Assembly (NCBI GenBank): GCA_050633885.1
Contig: JBOEHK010000005.1
Coordinates: forward strand, 806,001 to 870,000
Direction: 5' to 3'
DNA from: JAWSVE01 sp050633885
Lineage (GTDB): Bacteria > Pseudomonadota > Gammaproteobacteria > Pseudomonadales > Cellvibrionaceae
Length of the DNA: 64,000 nt
The notes below the pieces were generated by a model. It was not told the origin of the DNA. It did no database searches and saw only the letters and a list, made by a program, of their open reading frames with translations. The translations under genes and the position numbers were made by a program. Shown here one piece after another: positions 10,198 to 17,949 of the stretch (position 1 is its first letter; the number at the start of each line of letters is the position of its first letter).

Positions 10198-11901
10198 ATG
10201 GATTGGCAACGAATTGTTTTAATTATGGGCATGGCTATTGTCGGCATAATGTTATTAATTCGATGGAATGATTTCCAAGAAGAAAGAAAACCCGTTATCG
10301 AAAATAACACAACAACTTCCAGTGCTTTTTCTCCCGTACAAACAGATACGCCACAAGTTCCGGTTGATGTTCCTACAAACACAACCGCAAGTTCAGATGA
10401 AATTCCCACACCCACAAGCACGGCTCCCATTATTGTTGCTGAACCAAAACAACAAGGTTCTCAATTAATCAGCATCGAGACCGATGCACTCCATGTATTA
10501 ATCGATACTTACGGCGGTGATATTGTCAAAGCATCACTGCCAAAATACCCGGTTGAAATCGACAGACCTGACGAACCATTAGTACTGCTCAACAGAAATG
10601 ATTCAACAACCTATATTGCACAAAGTGGTTTAGTGGGAACAGACGGGACCGATCTGTCGAATGGCGAAAGACCAACATTCACCGCAGCTAAAACAAACTA
10701 TGTTTTAAATGATGGACAAGAAAGTTTACAAGTCGATTTAGTATTGCAAAAAAATAACATCACCATCACGAAACGTTTTATTTTTAAACGCAGTGACAAC
10801 TTAATCGATGTTGAATACCTCATTGACAACAACAGCTCTGCACAATGGAATGCCCATTTTTATGCGCAAATAAAACGCGATGATCACGACCCCGTAAAAA
10901 GCACACCCGGTATTGGCATGAGCAACTTTTTAGGCGTCGCCACAACCACTGACGAAGAAAATTATGCTAAATATGATTTTGATGATATCGAAGATAGAAA
11001 AGTCGAATTTACCCATACCGGTGGTTGGGTGTCATTCGTTCAACATTATTTTATCAGTGCGTGGGTTCCTGAAGCTGATTCTCAATACTCGTATTCTTTT
11101 AGAAAACTCAGCAATCGCAATCAATACCTCTTCGGCTTAACCGGTCCTGCGACAGTTGTTGAATCAGGACAACAAGGCATTATCAAATCGAGTTTTTATG
11201 TAGGACCAAAAGATATTCATCGCCTAGAAGAAATCTCTCCGCACTTAGAACTAACCATTGATTACGGCCCATTATTTTTTATCTGCAAACCTTTATTTTA
11301 TTTCCTTAATTGGTTACACGGTTTTGTCGGTAACTGGGGTGTTGCCATTATCTTGTTAACCATTTGTATAAAAGCCGCTTTCTTCCATCTCTCTGCCAAG
11401 GGTTATAAATCAATGGCGAAGATGCGAAAGTTCTCGCCTAAGCTTGCCGAACTAAAAGAGCGTTATGGTGACAACAGAGAACAATTCCAAAAAGAAATGA
11501 TGTCGCTGTATAAAAAAGAAGGCGTTAATCCCATGGGCGGTTGTTTACCCATGCTGGTACAAATACCTGTCTTCATCGCGCTGTACTGGGTATTAATGGA
11601 AAGTGTCGAACTGCGACATGCACCCTTCTTTTTATGGATAGAAGATTTATCAGTTAAAGACCCGTTATTTATCTTGCCTTTGATTTATGGCGCGTCCATG
11701 TTTTTACAACAAAAACTGCAACCGGCTATTGGTGATCCGACGCAACAAAAAATTATGCAGATGATGCCGATTGTGTTTACCTTTATGTTCTTGTTCTTTG
11801 CATCCGGCCTAGTGTTGTACTGGATTGTCAACAACACGCTCGGTATGTTGCAGCAGTTTTATATTTATCGTCAGATCGAAAAAGCTGACGACAAGGCCTA
11901 A
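10198..11901 (+). CDS. yidC: membrane protein insertase YidC
   Basis: A 567-aa insertase/foldase of the inner membrane. The N-terminal MDWQRIVLIMGMAIVGIML is transmembrane segment 1. A large periplasmic domain (about residues 60-345) follows, then the conserved five-segment core starting near LFFICKPLFYFLNWLHGFVGNWGVAIILLT. GGCLPMLVQIPVFIALYWVL carries the hallmark cytoplasmic/TM3 sequence. There are two adjacent ATGs; the second (10198) gives the family N-terminus MDWQR. A Gram-negative-type YidC by its periplasmic domain. Confidence 0.96.
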   Translation: MDWQRIVLIMGMAIVGIMLLIRWNDFQEERKPVIENNTTTSSAFSPVQTDTPQVPVDVPTNTTASSDEIPTPTSTAPIIVAEPKQQGSQLISIETDALHVLIDTYGGDIVKASLPKYPVEIDRPDEPLVLLNRNDSTTYIAQSGLVGTDGTDLSNGERPTFTAAKTNYVLNDGQESLQVDLVLQKNNITITKRFIFKRSDNLIDVEYLIDNNSSAQWNAHFYAQIKRDDHDPVKSTPGIGMSNFLGVATTTDEENYAKYDFDDIEDRKVEFTHTGGWVSFVQHYFISAWVPEADSQYSYSFRKLSNRNQYLFGLTGPATVVESGQQGIIKSSFYVGPKDIHRLEEISPHLELTIDYGPLFFICKPLFYFLNWLHGFVGNWGVAIILLTICIKAAFFHLSAKGYKSMAKMRKFSPKLAELKERYGDNREQFQKEMMSLYKKEGVNPMGGCLPMLVQIPVFIALYWVLMESVELRHAPFFLWIEDLSVKDPLFILPLIYGASMFLQQKLQPAIGDPTQQKIMQMMPIVFTFMFLFFASGLVLYWIVNNTLGMLQQFYIYRQIEKADDKA

Positions 11902-11931
11902 CCCAAGACAACCACTCTTCGGTCCAACCTT

Positions 11932-13374
11932 ATGGATAATTCCACCATCGTTGCCATCGCTACCGCCTCCGGTCGCGGTGGCATTGGTATTATTCGACTT
12001 TCTGGTAAAGACGCAAAAAACATAGGCGAGTTAATCACTCAACAAACCTTACAGCCTCGTCACGCGCATCACACGCCCTTCTATTTCAATAAAGGGCATT
12101 CGAATAAAGACCATTCAAACTCGAACGACAAGAACAAAACTCAAGATTCAATTATCGATGAAGGCATTGCCATCTACTTTGCTGGCCCACATTCCTTCAC
12201 AGGTGAAGATTGTGTCGAACTACAAGGACATGGCGGCCCTGTCGTCATGGATCTATTAGTTCAAACCTGTTTATCTCACGGCGCAAGACTGGCGCAACCC
12301 GGTGAATTTTCACAGCGCGCTTTTCTCAACGATAAAATGGATTTAGCGCAAGCCGAAGCCATCGCCGATCTTATTAATGCTACATCCGCACAAAGTGCTC
12401 GCAATGCCGTCAACAGCTTACAGGGTGTATTTTCAAAACGCGTTCACGAATTAGTAGAAGCATTAATTCGTTTACGCATTTATGTTGAAGCCGCCATTGA
12501 TTTCCCCGAAGAAGAAATCGATTTTTTAAGTGACGGGAAAGTAGAAACAGACTTTAACCACATCAGACAACAACTCGACGCCCTGTTAAAAGAATCACAA
12601 CAAGGCGTCATCGTTCGTGACGGCATTCGTGTCGTGATCGCAGGCAAACCCAACGCCGGTAAATCCAGTTTATTAAACGCATTAGCAGAACGCGACACCG
12701 CCATCGTCACCGACATCGAAGGAACAACCCGCGATGTATTGCGTGAACACATCAACATCGACGGCATGCCATTACACCTAGTCGACACCGCGGGTTTACG
12801 CAGCAACCCAGATGAAGTAGAACGTATCGGCATAGAACGCGCACAACAAGAATTTGAAATTGCCGACAGAATTTTATTAGTCGTCGATAGCAGTCAACAA
12901 AAAGAATTATCCATCGACGAAATACTTAGCGAAAGTTTTAATGACGACATCAGCAATGATCTCTCACGGTTTTTATTAGACAAACAAAAACTCACCCTCA
13001 TTGCCAACAAAACCGACCTGAAAAAAAATAATCAATCAGAACTTATTAAAGACAACATCAACAACATCCCCGTCATCCCCCTCTCTGCCAAACAAGGCAA
13101 CGGCCTCAACGAACTGAAACAACATTTAAAAGCCATTGCAGGTTATACAGGCGTTGGCGAAAGTAGTTTTACCGCCAGACGCCGACACCTCGATGCCCTG
13201 AATCGAACACAAGAACATTTAGACAACGGCAAAGCCACACTACAAGCCGGTGCCGGAGAATTATTAGCAGAAGACCTCAGAAATGCGCAACAAGCCCTAG
13301 GAGAAATTACCGGAGAGTTTAAATCCGATGATCTACTAGGAAGAATTTTTTCGAATTTTTGTATTGGAAAGTAA
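11932..13374 (+). CDS. mnmE: tRNA modification GTPase MnmE
   Basis: A 480-aa GTPase that with MnmG adds the aminomethyl group to wobble U34 of certain tRNAs. The N-terminal folate-binding domain starts TIVAIATASGRGGIGIIRLSG. The G domain has GKPNAGKSSLLNAL, DIEGTTRDV, DTAGLR and NKTD, and the C-terminus ends FCIGK with the essential Cys. It is about 25 residues longer than usual because of a low-complexity insert (NKGHSNKDHSNSNDKNKTQD, about residues 63-82). In this genome it is separated from mnmG by 8.6 kb of accessory genes. Confidence 0.96.
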   Translation: MDNSTIVAIATASGRGGIGIIRLSGKDAKNIGELITQQTLQPRHAHHTPFYFNKGHSNKDHSNSNDKNKTQDSIIDEGIAIYFAGPHSFTGEDCVELQGHGGPVVMDLLVQTCLSHGARLAQPGEFSQRAFLNDKMDLAQAEAIADLINATSAQSARNAVNSLQGVFSKRVHELVEALIRLRIYVEAAIDFPEEEIDFLSDGKVETDFNHIRQQLDALLKESQQGVIVRDGIRVVIAGKPNAGKSSLLNALAERDTAIVTDIEGTTRDVLREHINIDGMPLHLVDTAGLRSNPDEVERIGIERAQQEFEIADRILLVVDSSQQKELSIDEILSESFNDDISNDLSRFLLDKQKLTLIANKTDLKKNNQSELIKDNINNIPVIPLSAKQGNGLNELKQHLKAIAGYTGVGESSFTARRRHLDALNRTQEHLDNGKATLQAGAGELLAEDLRNAQQALGEITGEFKSDDLLGRIFSNFCIGK

Positions 13375-13480
13375 TTTTTAAAGAATAATAAAAATAAAAA
13401 ACGAATGGCACGCCAATCACTCGACATTAAAACTATGGAACGGTTTAATGGTTAAATTTATAATAAAAGGAGCTCTTTAG

Positions 13481-14479
13481 ATGTCTAAAATTGTAGATCA
13501 GAATAATAATAATGATACAGGGGGAATAGTTAGCGTCGAGAATCAGCACGTCAGCATGAAAATAATCCAAAGTATCTATAACGAGATTACTGGAAAAACT
13601 GAAAAAATTGGAAGGTCTCTGAGCGATGACCACGATATTAATCTCGGCGCATTAAAACAATTGAACCACAAAATTAATCAGATGCTAGAACAATATAATG
13701 TCGTCAGCAAAAACTGCTCCGTCACTTTATATCACGTCGATGATTGTAAGAATCAATATAGCTCCTTTGAAAGGTTTGAACTGTATGATTCAAGTTCAAT
13801 GAGTCCATCTGAAAGTATACAGTTGATATACAACTTTTTAATCGTTCTACCAGAAACAAAACAACCCCAGCCTTACAAGATAACGATCAATCTCCACTCA
13901 CGGGTTGCTCTAAAGAAAAAAGCTGAATCTGAACACGGAATAAACCGAAGGTTTATAAGAATAGTCGCTAGACGAACGGGACAATACGACATCGAATACG
14001 TCGACTACACTGTCGCAAGAAATTTCCAAACAGCAGTAGATCAGTGGTATTCATCCGTAGTAAAAGACAAAGAAAGCAAAATAGTCCAGTTTCTTCAAGA
14101 TAAATCAGAACATTTTGATTCTATATTTAGAATACTTACAATTACTATCTTGTCTTTTGCTATTTTTAAAAACGCAGACAGCCTAATTGGAGAAGTACCG
14201 ACACTTAAATCAGTATTTTTAGCAGGATTATTTAGCTTTAGCTCTATATATCTCCTAGGAATGATAGCGTTCAAACTAGGATCATTCACAGAGAGATCGA
14301 TTGACGAGCATCAAGCAATATCGGGGATTAGACTAAACATAGGAGATGAAAAAGCATTTAAAAGTTTCGATAACTCCAATTCGAAGAGCATAAAAGGTGC
14401 TATTTGGTCCACTGTCTTAGTAATAGCTATAAATTTATTTTCTACTTATCTTTCATCTCTTTTGGCATTTGGCCCATAA
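13481..14479 (+). CDS. hypothetical membrane protein
   Basis: A 332-aa protein of unknown family. The first 215 residues are soluble and mixed. The last third has hydrophobic segments at about residues 223-240, 250-268 and 307-328, so it is probably anchored by two or three C-terminal membrane helices. A GGAG ribosome site precedes the ATG. It is the first gene of the accessory block after mnmE, with AT-rich codon use unlike mnmE. Confidence 0.6.
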   Translation: MSKIVDQNNNNDTGGIVSVENQHVSMKIIQSIYNEITGKTEKIGRSLSDDHDINLGALKQLNHKINQMLEQYNVVSKNCSVTLYHVDDCKNQYSSFERFELYDSSSMSPSESIQLIYNFLIVLPETKQPQPYKITINLHSRVALKKKAESEHGINRRFIRIVARRTGQYDIEYVDYTVARNFQTAVDQWYSSVVKDKESKIVQFLQDKSEHFDSIFRILTITILSFAIFKNADSLIGEVPTLKSVFLAGLFSFSSIYLLGMIAFKLGSFTERSIDEHQAISGIRLNIGDEKAFKSFDNSNSKSIKGAIWSTVLVIAINLFSTYLSSLLAFGP

Positions 14480-14580
14480 GATATAATTTAGGTTAGTTTT
14501 ATTTAAAAAAACAAATAATTTATTTTATAAAATGGTACTCATTAAATAAGTGAGGCCACCTAAAACTTCAAGGAGTTAAA

Positions 14581-15030
14581 ATGAAAACTGTTTTAAAAGA
14601 AGTATTTATTTCTATGGGAGAACTTGAAAGATATTATGATGGTATTGTCCCTGTGAATTTATGGAGAGGTTTAAATATAAAGAAGAATGTAAGTCTATTT
14701 GATCTCATTGAAAAACCATTCAAAATGCCAAACGGAAGAATTAGAAAACCTGACATAGAAATAGATAATGGTTGGGTTAAAGTAAAACACTGGCCAAGAG
14801 GTATATCTACATTCGATAAGCCCGGTGTACCAAAAGGAAAGGACTGGGTTCATTACAAATTACCTGCTGGAACTTTATTACCTAAAGGGTTAGCAATCGT
14901 TAAAGATTCTTTTAACGATACGTTTCAAGCTACTCACTACACCATAGCACCAGCTTATGACATGCCACTATCCACATTCAAAAGCCTATTAAATCAATTA
15001 GCGTTAATAGCTAATAGGGAAGCAAAATGA
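14581..15030 (+). CDS. Tse2-family (ADP-ribosyltransferase-like) toxin
   Basis: A 149-aa protein that from memory resembles Pseudomonas aeruginosa Tse2, a cytotoxic type VI secretion effector with an ADP-ribosyltransferase-like fold. The shared pattern runs through STFDKPGVPKGKDWVHYKLP, GTLLPKGLAIVKDSFNDTFQ and QATHYTIAPAYDMP (about residues 76-130). An LWRG segment near residue 27 corresponds to the LYRA region of Tse2. A GGAG ribosome site precedes the start. Its stop overlaps the next gene (ATGA), exactly as in a toxin-immunity pair. No type VI secretion genes are visible, so it may act as a chromosomal toxin-antitoxin. Confidence 0.75.
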   Translation: MKTVLKEVFISMGELERYYDGIVPVNLWRGLNIKKNVSLFDLIEKPFKMPNGRIRKPDIEIDNGWVKVKHWPRGISTFDKPGVPKGKDWVHYKLPAGTLLPKGLAIVKDSFNDTFQATHYTIAPAYDMPLSTFKSLLNQLALIANREAK

Positions 15031-15242
15031 TAGAGATTTCTAACACTGCTGCACCTTTACTTGTACAAGCACTTCGAGACGCTGTTCGTTATAACGAACA
15101 GCTTCTTACAAGTCAAACATTAAAAAACCGTTCTGATTACGAAGAAAATTTAGTACAAGTTAGCCAGTTATATTCAGAGATAAAATCTCAATACAAAAAA
15201 ATTGAAGATAAAGCAGGTATACCACTTAAAGATTTACTTTAA
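15027..15242 (+). CDS. Tsi2-like immunity/antitoxin protein
   Basis: A 71-aa helical protein overlapping the Tse2-like toxin by 4 bases. It resembles Tsi2, the 77-aa helical immunity protein that binds Tse2: ALRDAVRYNEQLL corresponds to the first helix and SQLYSEIKSQYKKIEDKAGIPLKDLL to the Tsi2 C-terminal helix ending LPPYDRL. The similarity is weak and judged by eye, but size, position and helical pattern agree. A decayed relative is present at 17300. Confidence 0.65.
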   Translation: MIEISNTAAPLLVQALRDAVRYNEQLLTSQTLKNRSDYEENLVQVSQLYSEIKSQYKKIEDKAGIPLKDLL

Positions 15243-15262
15243 AATTCAAATCTTTTTATTAT

Positions 15263-15628
15263 ATGAAAATTAAAATTGATGGTGATCACATACAAGAATT
15301 TCCTGATGATGTCGCTGCACTCATTATTGCCGATCCTTCTTATGGCGATGAAATAATAGATCTCAATGCAAGTGAAGTTAATATTCTAATTCACGGTGTA
15401 TTAGCTTCCATCTACAATCCTACTCTAAGCCTTGAAGAAAATATTAATAACATTAAAACCCGATATATGGATACAGCTAAGCCAAATAAAGAAGCATTAA
15501 ATGTAGCTCTAGGCTTAATAGAAAAATATAAAATAGAAATCGATGATGATGATATAGGACAAGTTGGCTTTAATGATATGTATCAAGAATTAAAGCCAGA
15601 TCAAATTTCATCTGAGAAAAAGGAATAA
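15263..15628 (+). CDS. hypothetical acidic protein
   Basis: A 121-aa acidic protein (MKIKIDGDHIQEFPDDVAAL...), starting 20 bases after the immunity gene and probably cotranscribed with it. It has no signal peptide or membrane segment. Asp/Glu runs near the C-terminus (EIDDDDIGQ) are the only striking feature. No family is recognised. By position it may be an accessory of the toxin-immunity pair. Confidence 0.5.
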   Translation: MKIKIDGDHIQEFPDDVAALIIADPSYGDEIIDLNASEVNILIHGVLASIYNPTLSLEENINNIKTRYMDTAKPNKEALNVALGLIEKYKIEIDDDDIGQVGFNDMYQELKPDQISSEKKE

Positions 15629-15697
15629 GTGGGGTCAGAATAAGTGGGGTCAGATGAGACTTTAAAACTGGGGTCTAAAACTGGTGTCAAATGACTA
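15629..15697. repeat. GGGGTC-type short repeats
   Basis: Four imperfect units, two of GTGGGGTCAGA and then CTGGGGTCTAA and CTGGTGTCAAA, follow the stop of the acidic-protein gene. Such runs commonly flank REP-associated (IS200-like) transposase genes in marine gammaproteobacteria. Here they abut a transposase-like remnant. Confidence 0.5.
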
Positions 15698-15832
15698 TTA
15701 AATTCTTTTTGGCCTACCCAAATAAAGTTCATCGCGTAAACAGTTAATAACACCATCAAAAATCATTACAGCCAAAGCGCGGCCCTCACTTTTAACGACG
15801 CTATGTACAATAACCTTGAAATTTAGGGCTTG
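15698..15832 (-). pseudogene. C-terminal remnant, possibly of a REP-associated transposase
   Basis: A 44-codon open frame with no start codon at its head. It reads FKVIVHSVVKSEGRALAVMI, then FDGVINCLRDELYLGRPKRI and a stop. The terminal GRPKR tail and the adjoining GGGGTC repeats and palindrome resemble the tails of REP-associated tyrosine transposases. The family call is tentative, and only this fragment is left. Confidence 0.35.
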
Positions 15833-15841
15833 TCAGGTTGC

Positions 15842-15866
15842 TGTCGGGTACTTTTCGTACCCGACA
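15842..15866. repeat. REP-like palindrome
   Basis: Perfect 10-bp arms TGTCGGGTAC (15842-15851) and GTACCCGACA (15857-15866) enclose the loop TTTTC. It has the form of a REP element or terminator-like hairpin and lies just before the XRE gene. Confidence 0.6.
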
Positions 15867-15917
15867 ATGAAAGAGCTGGAACATACTCTCCCTTCGAACT
15901 AGCAGTGAGGAAACCTA

Positions 15918-16631
15918 ATGATTCTAAATAAATTACGACGGGAGCGTAACTGGTCACAAGAGCAATTGGCCACGATGGCTAGGCTAAGCGTTCGTACAAT
16001 TCAACGAATCGAAAGTGGCCATAGCGCCAGCCTAGAATCTTTGAAGTCTCTCGCTGCTGTGTTGGAGGTTAAGATTTCAACTCTAGAGCAGGAGATTACA
16101 ATGATTGACAAAAATTCAGAAGAATGGAAAAAGTTGCCTTGGCTATTTCGATTAAATTTTATTGGCTCGGAAACTTCGTGGGTAGATGAATTTAAGAGAA
16201 AAACTTGGGTAAAGTCTGAAATATTTTCAGTATCGATTGGTGCTATTCTATGTTTGCTAGGAATTTTTTCTAAATCATCATCTTTTCTCAGCCCGCTAAT
16301 TATTGGCCAGCTATTCTTTGTTAATGCGTATATTACTTCGATAATCACCAGAATGGGCGACAAATATTCTATATGGACAAAAGAAAACATTTCCTATGAG
16401 ACGCCCTACATGAAAAACAAGAAAGTACCAAAATACAAAGTCGTTGTTATAGCGTGTGCTTTATTGGGTGGCATTGGATTGAGTGTTTATAGACGTTACC
16501 GAGAAGAAGGGGAGTTAGATCCATTGTGGTTTATTTTCGCAGGTATCGCTCTGGTTATTGCAGTTGCTACGACCCTTATAGCCATATTCGTCGCAAGGAA
16601 ACTTCTAAAATACGAAGAAGAGCGTTCTTAA
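15918..16631 (+). CDS. XRE-family regulator fused to membrane segments
   Basis: A 237-aa protein. Residues 1-60 form a Cro/C1-type helix-turn-helix (LRRERNWSQEQLATMARLSVRTIQRIESG). The rest is a membrane domain with hydrophobic stretches near residues 105-122, 127-145, 175-192 and 205-228. It is therefore a membrane-tethered DNA-binding protein. A GAGGAAAC ribosome site precedes the ATG. Its target is not evident. It sits alone between REP debris and the broken HAD gene. Confidence 0.75.
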   Translation: MILNKLRRERNWSQEQLATMARLSVRTIQRIESGHSASLESLKSLAAVLEVKISTLEQEITMIDKNSEEWKKLPWLFRLNFIGSETSWVDEFKRKTWVKSEIFSVSIGAILCLLGIFSKSSSFLSPLIIGQLFFVNAYITSIITRMGDKYSIWTKENISYETPYMKNKKVPKYKVVVIACALLGGIGLSVYRRYREEGELDPLWFIFAGIALVIAVATTLIAIFVARKLLKYEEERS

Positions 16632-16683
16632 AGATTGAGCTTTATCTAAAATTGGGTGAGATGACAAAAAAAGGAGTAATAAT

Positions 16684-17313
16684 ATCTATAAAGCGTTCCT
16701 TTTTGACCTAGATGATACGCTAGTCAATACATCTCACATCATATTTTTGTCGATGGAAAAATGGTGTGAAGAGAATAACGTAAATCTAGAGTTCGCAATT
16801 GAGAAAGGTAAGGGAACTCGCACTGAAGATACGGTTGCTCTTGTCGCACCTCATCTAGATGCTCTTGAAGAAGCGAAAAAAATTGAACAATACGAAGAAC
16901 ATATAATTGAGTCTCTTACACCCGTCTCTGGTGCAAAAGAATTTTTATTAAAATTACCAATGGAGAGCTGGGCCATAGTAACGTCAAGTTCCCATTATTT
17001 AGCTGCAAGAAAATTAAAAGTAAGTTATCTTCCTGATCCAAAATTCATAATTACAGAGGACTGTGTCAAAGCAGGAAAACCAAACCCCGAACCTTATCTC
17101 AAAGCAATTCAAAAGCTAGGTCTATCGCCAGAAGAATGTTTAGTGTTTGAAGATGCCGACAGTGGAATAACTTCAGCAACAGCCGCTGGTTGCAAAGTCG
17201 TTGTGGTTGGTAGTCATTCGACCATAAAGAATGAAAGCATAGTGGCTAAGATAGAATCATTTAATGAACTTAAGTTGTCAATAAATGAAGGTTTAACCAT
17301 TGAACAGTATTGA
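16684..17313 (+). CDS. HAD-superfamily hydrolase with no canonical start codon
   Basis: The frame encodes a HAD phosphatase (beta-phosphoglucomutase/Gph-like). Motif I is AFLFDLDDTLVNTS, motif II AIVTSSSHY, and motif III/IV KAGKPNPEPYLKA with VFEDADSGITSATAAGC. Motif I lies upstream of the first in-frame TTG (16747), so that TTG cannot start a functional enzyme. Between the in-frame stop at 16657 and motif I there is no ATG, GTG or TTG. An AGGAG ribosome site (16672-16676) is well spaced for an ATC codon at 16684. Alternatively the ATG at 16661 reaches this frame by a -1 shift at a run of seven A. It may also simply be a recently broken gene. Confidence 0.65.
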   Translation: MYKAFLFDLDDTLVNTSHIIFLSMEKWCEENNVNLEFAIEKGKGTRTEDTVALVAPHLDALEEAKKIEQYEEHIIESLTPVSGAKEFLLKLPMESWAIVTSSSHYLAARKLKVSYLPDPKFIITEDCVKAGKPNPEPYLKAIQKLGLSPEECLVFEDADSGITSATAAGCKVVVVGSHSTIKNESIVAKIESFNELKLSINEGLTIEQY

Positions 17314-17564
17314 TATAAAATCGATTTCTGTTTGTATTCAAGCATTAGAAGATGCTATTCGCTACTATGTTTTTTGTCACAATCAGACACAACCGATAAA
17401 GCTAGTTACGAAGAGTGTAAATACATGTATGAAACTGAATTAAGCAGATTATGTGAAATTGATAAGAATGAAGAGGAAAAATTTTTACTCGTGTTCCACT
17501 AAAAGAACAATTTAAAAACACTGAACCTTTTACTCTATTTCTACGACTTAGATATAACAATTAA
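17300..17564 (+). pseudogene. decayed second Tsi2-like immunity gene
   Basis: Translation in three successive frames gives SVCIQALEDAIRYY, then DKASYEECKYMYETELSRLC, then RVPLKEQF. These parallel QALRDAVRY, RSDYEENLVQVSQLYSEI and IPLKDLL of the intact immunity gene at 15027. At least two frameshifts break it. A TTG start overlaps the HAD gene end by 14 bases. It is an orphan immunity remnant without a toxin beside it. Confidence 0.6.
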
Positions 17565-17615
17565 ACAAATTTTTTAATATTTTCTTTCGTCAAACCGTTT
17601 TTAAGAGGTAAGTTT

Positions 17616-17897
17616 ATGAACAGTCATAAAAAATTACACCTTCGAGTACTTTGTATTTTATTTATGTTTTATGGTATCAATGGATTTGCAGAGGATATTT
17701 TGAAAGACAAAAAAAAGGATACACATGAAGCGGCTATTTTAGACTTTGCCCTGACTGGAGATGATAGCTTTGATAAAGATAAACAAGGCCTTACTTCTAA
17801 ACAACCAGCCTCCCCCTCTACTGCAGTCAAACCTCATGCTGTTGATCGTAATAAAGGATTAAATAAACAAAAAATTGTTACTAAAAAAGAGAAATAG
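17616..17897 (+). CDS. small secreted hypothetical protein
   Basis: A 93-aa protein with an N-terminal signal peptide (basic MNSHKKLHLR, then hydrophobic VLCILFMFYGINGFA, probable cleavage before EDILK). The mature part is about 68 residues, hydrophilic and lysine-rich, and probably disordered. An AAGAGGT ribosome site lies 5-8 bases before the ATG. No family is recognised. Confidence 0.55.
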   Translation: MNSHKKLHLRVLCILFMFYGINGFAEDILKDKKKDTHEAAILDFALTGDDSFDKDKQGLTSKQPASPSTAVKPHAVDRNKGLNKQKIVTKKEK

Positions 17898-17949
17898 TGT
17901 CTCTTTTTACAAGCTTTTTAAAATCATAATAAAAATAAAAGAGATCATT

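Noticed and set aside
16747..17313. TTG start for the HAD gene
   Set aside because: It would remove the catalytic FLFDLDDT motif that is plainly encoded upstream in the same frame.
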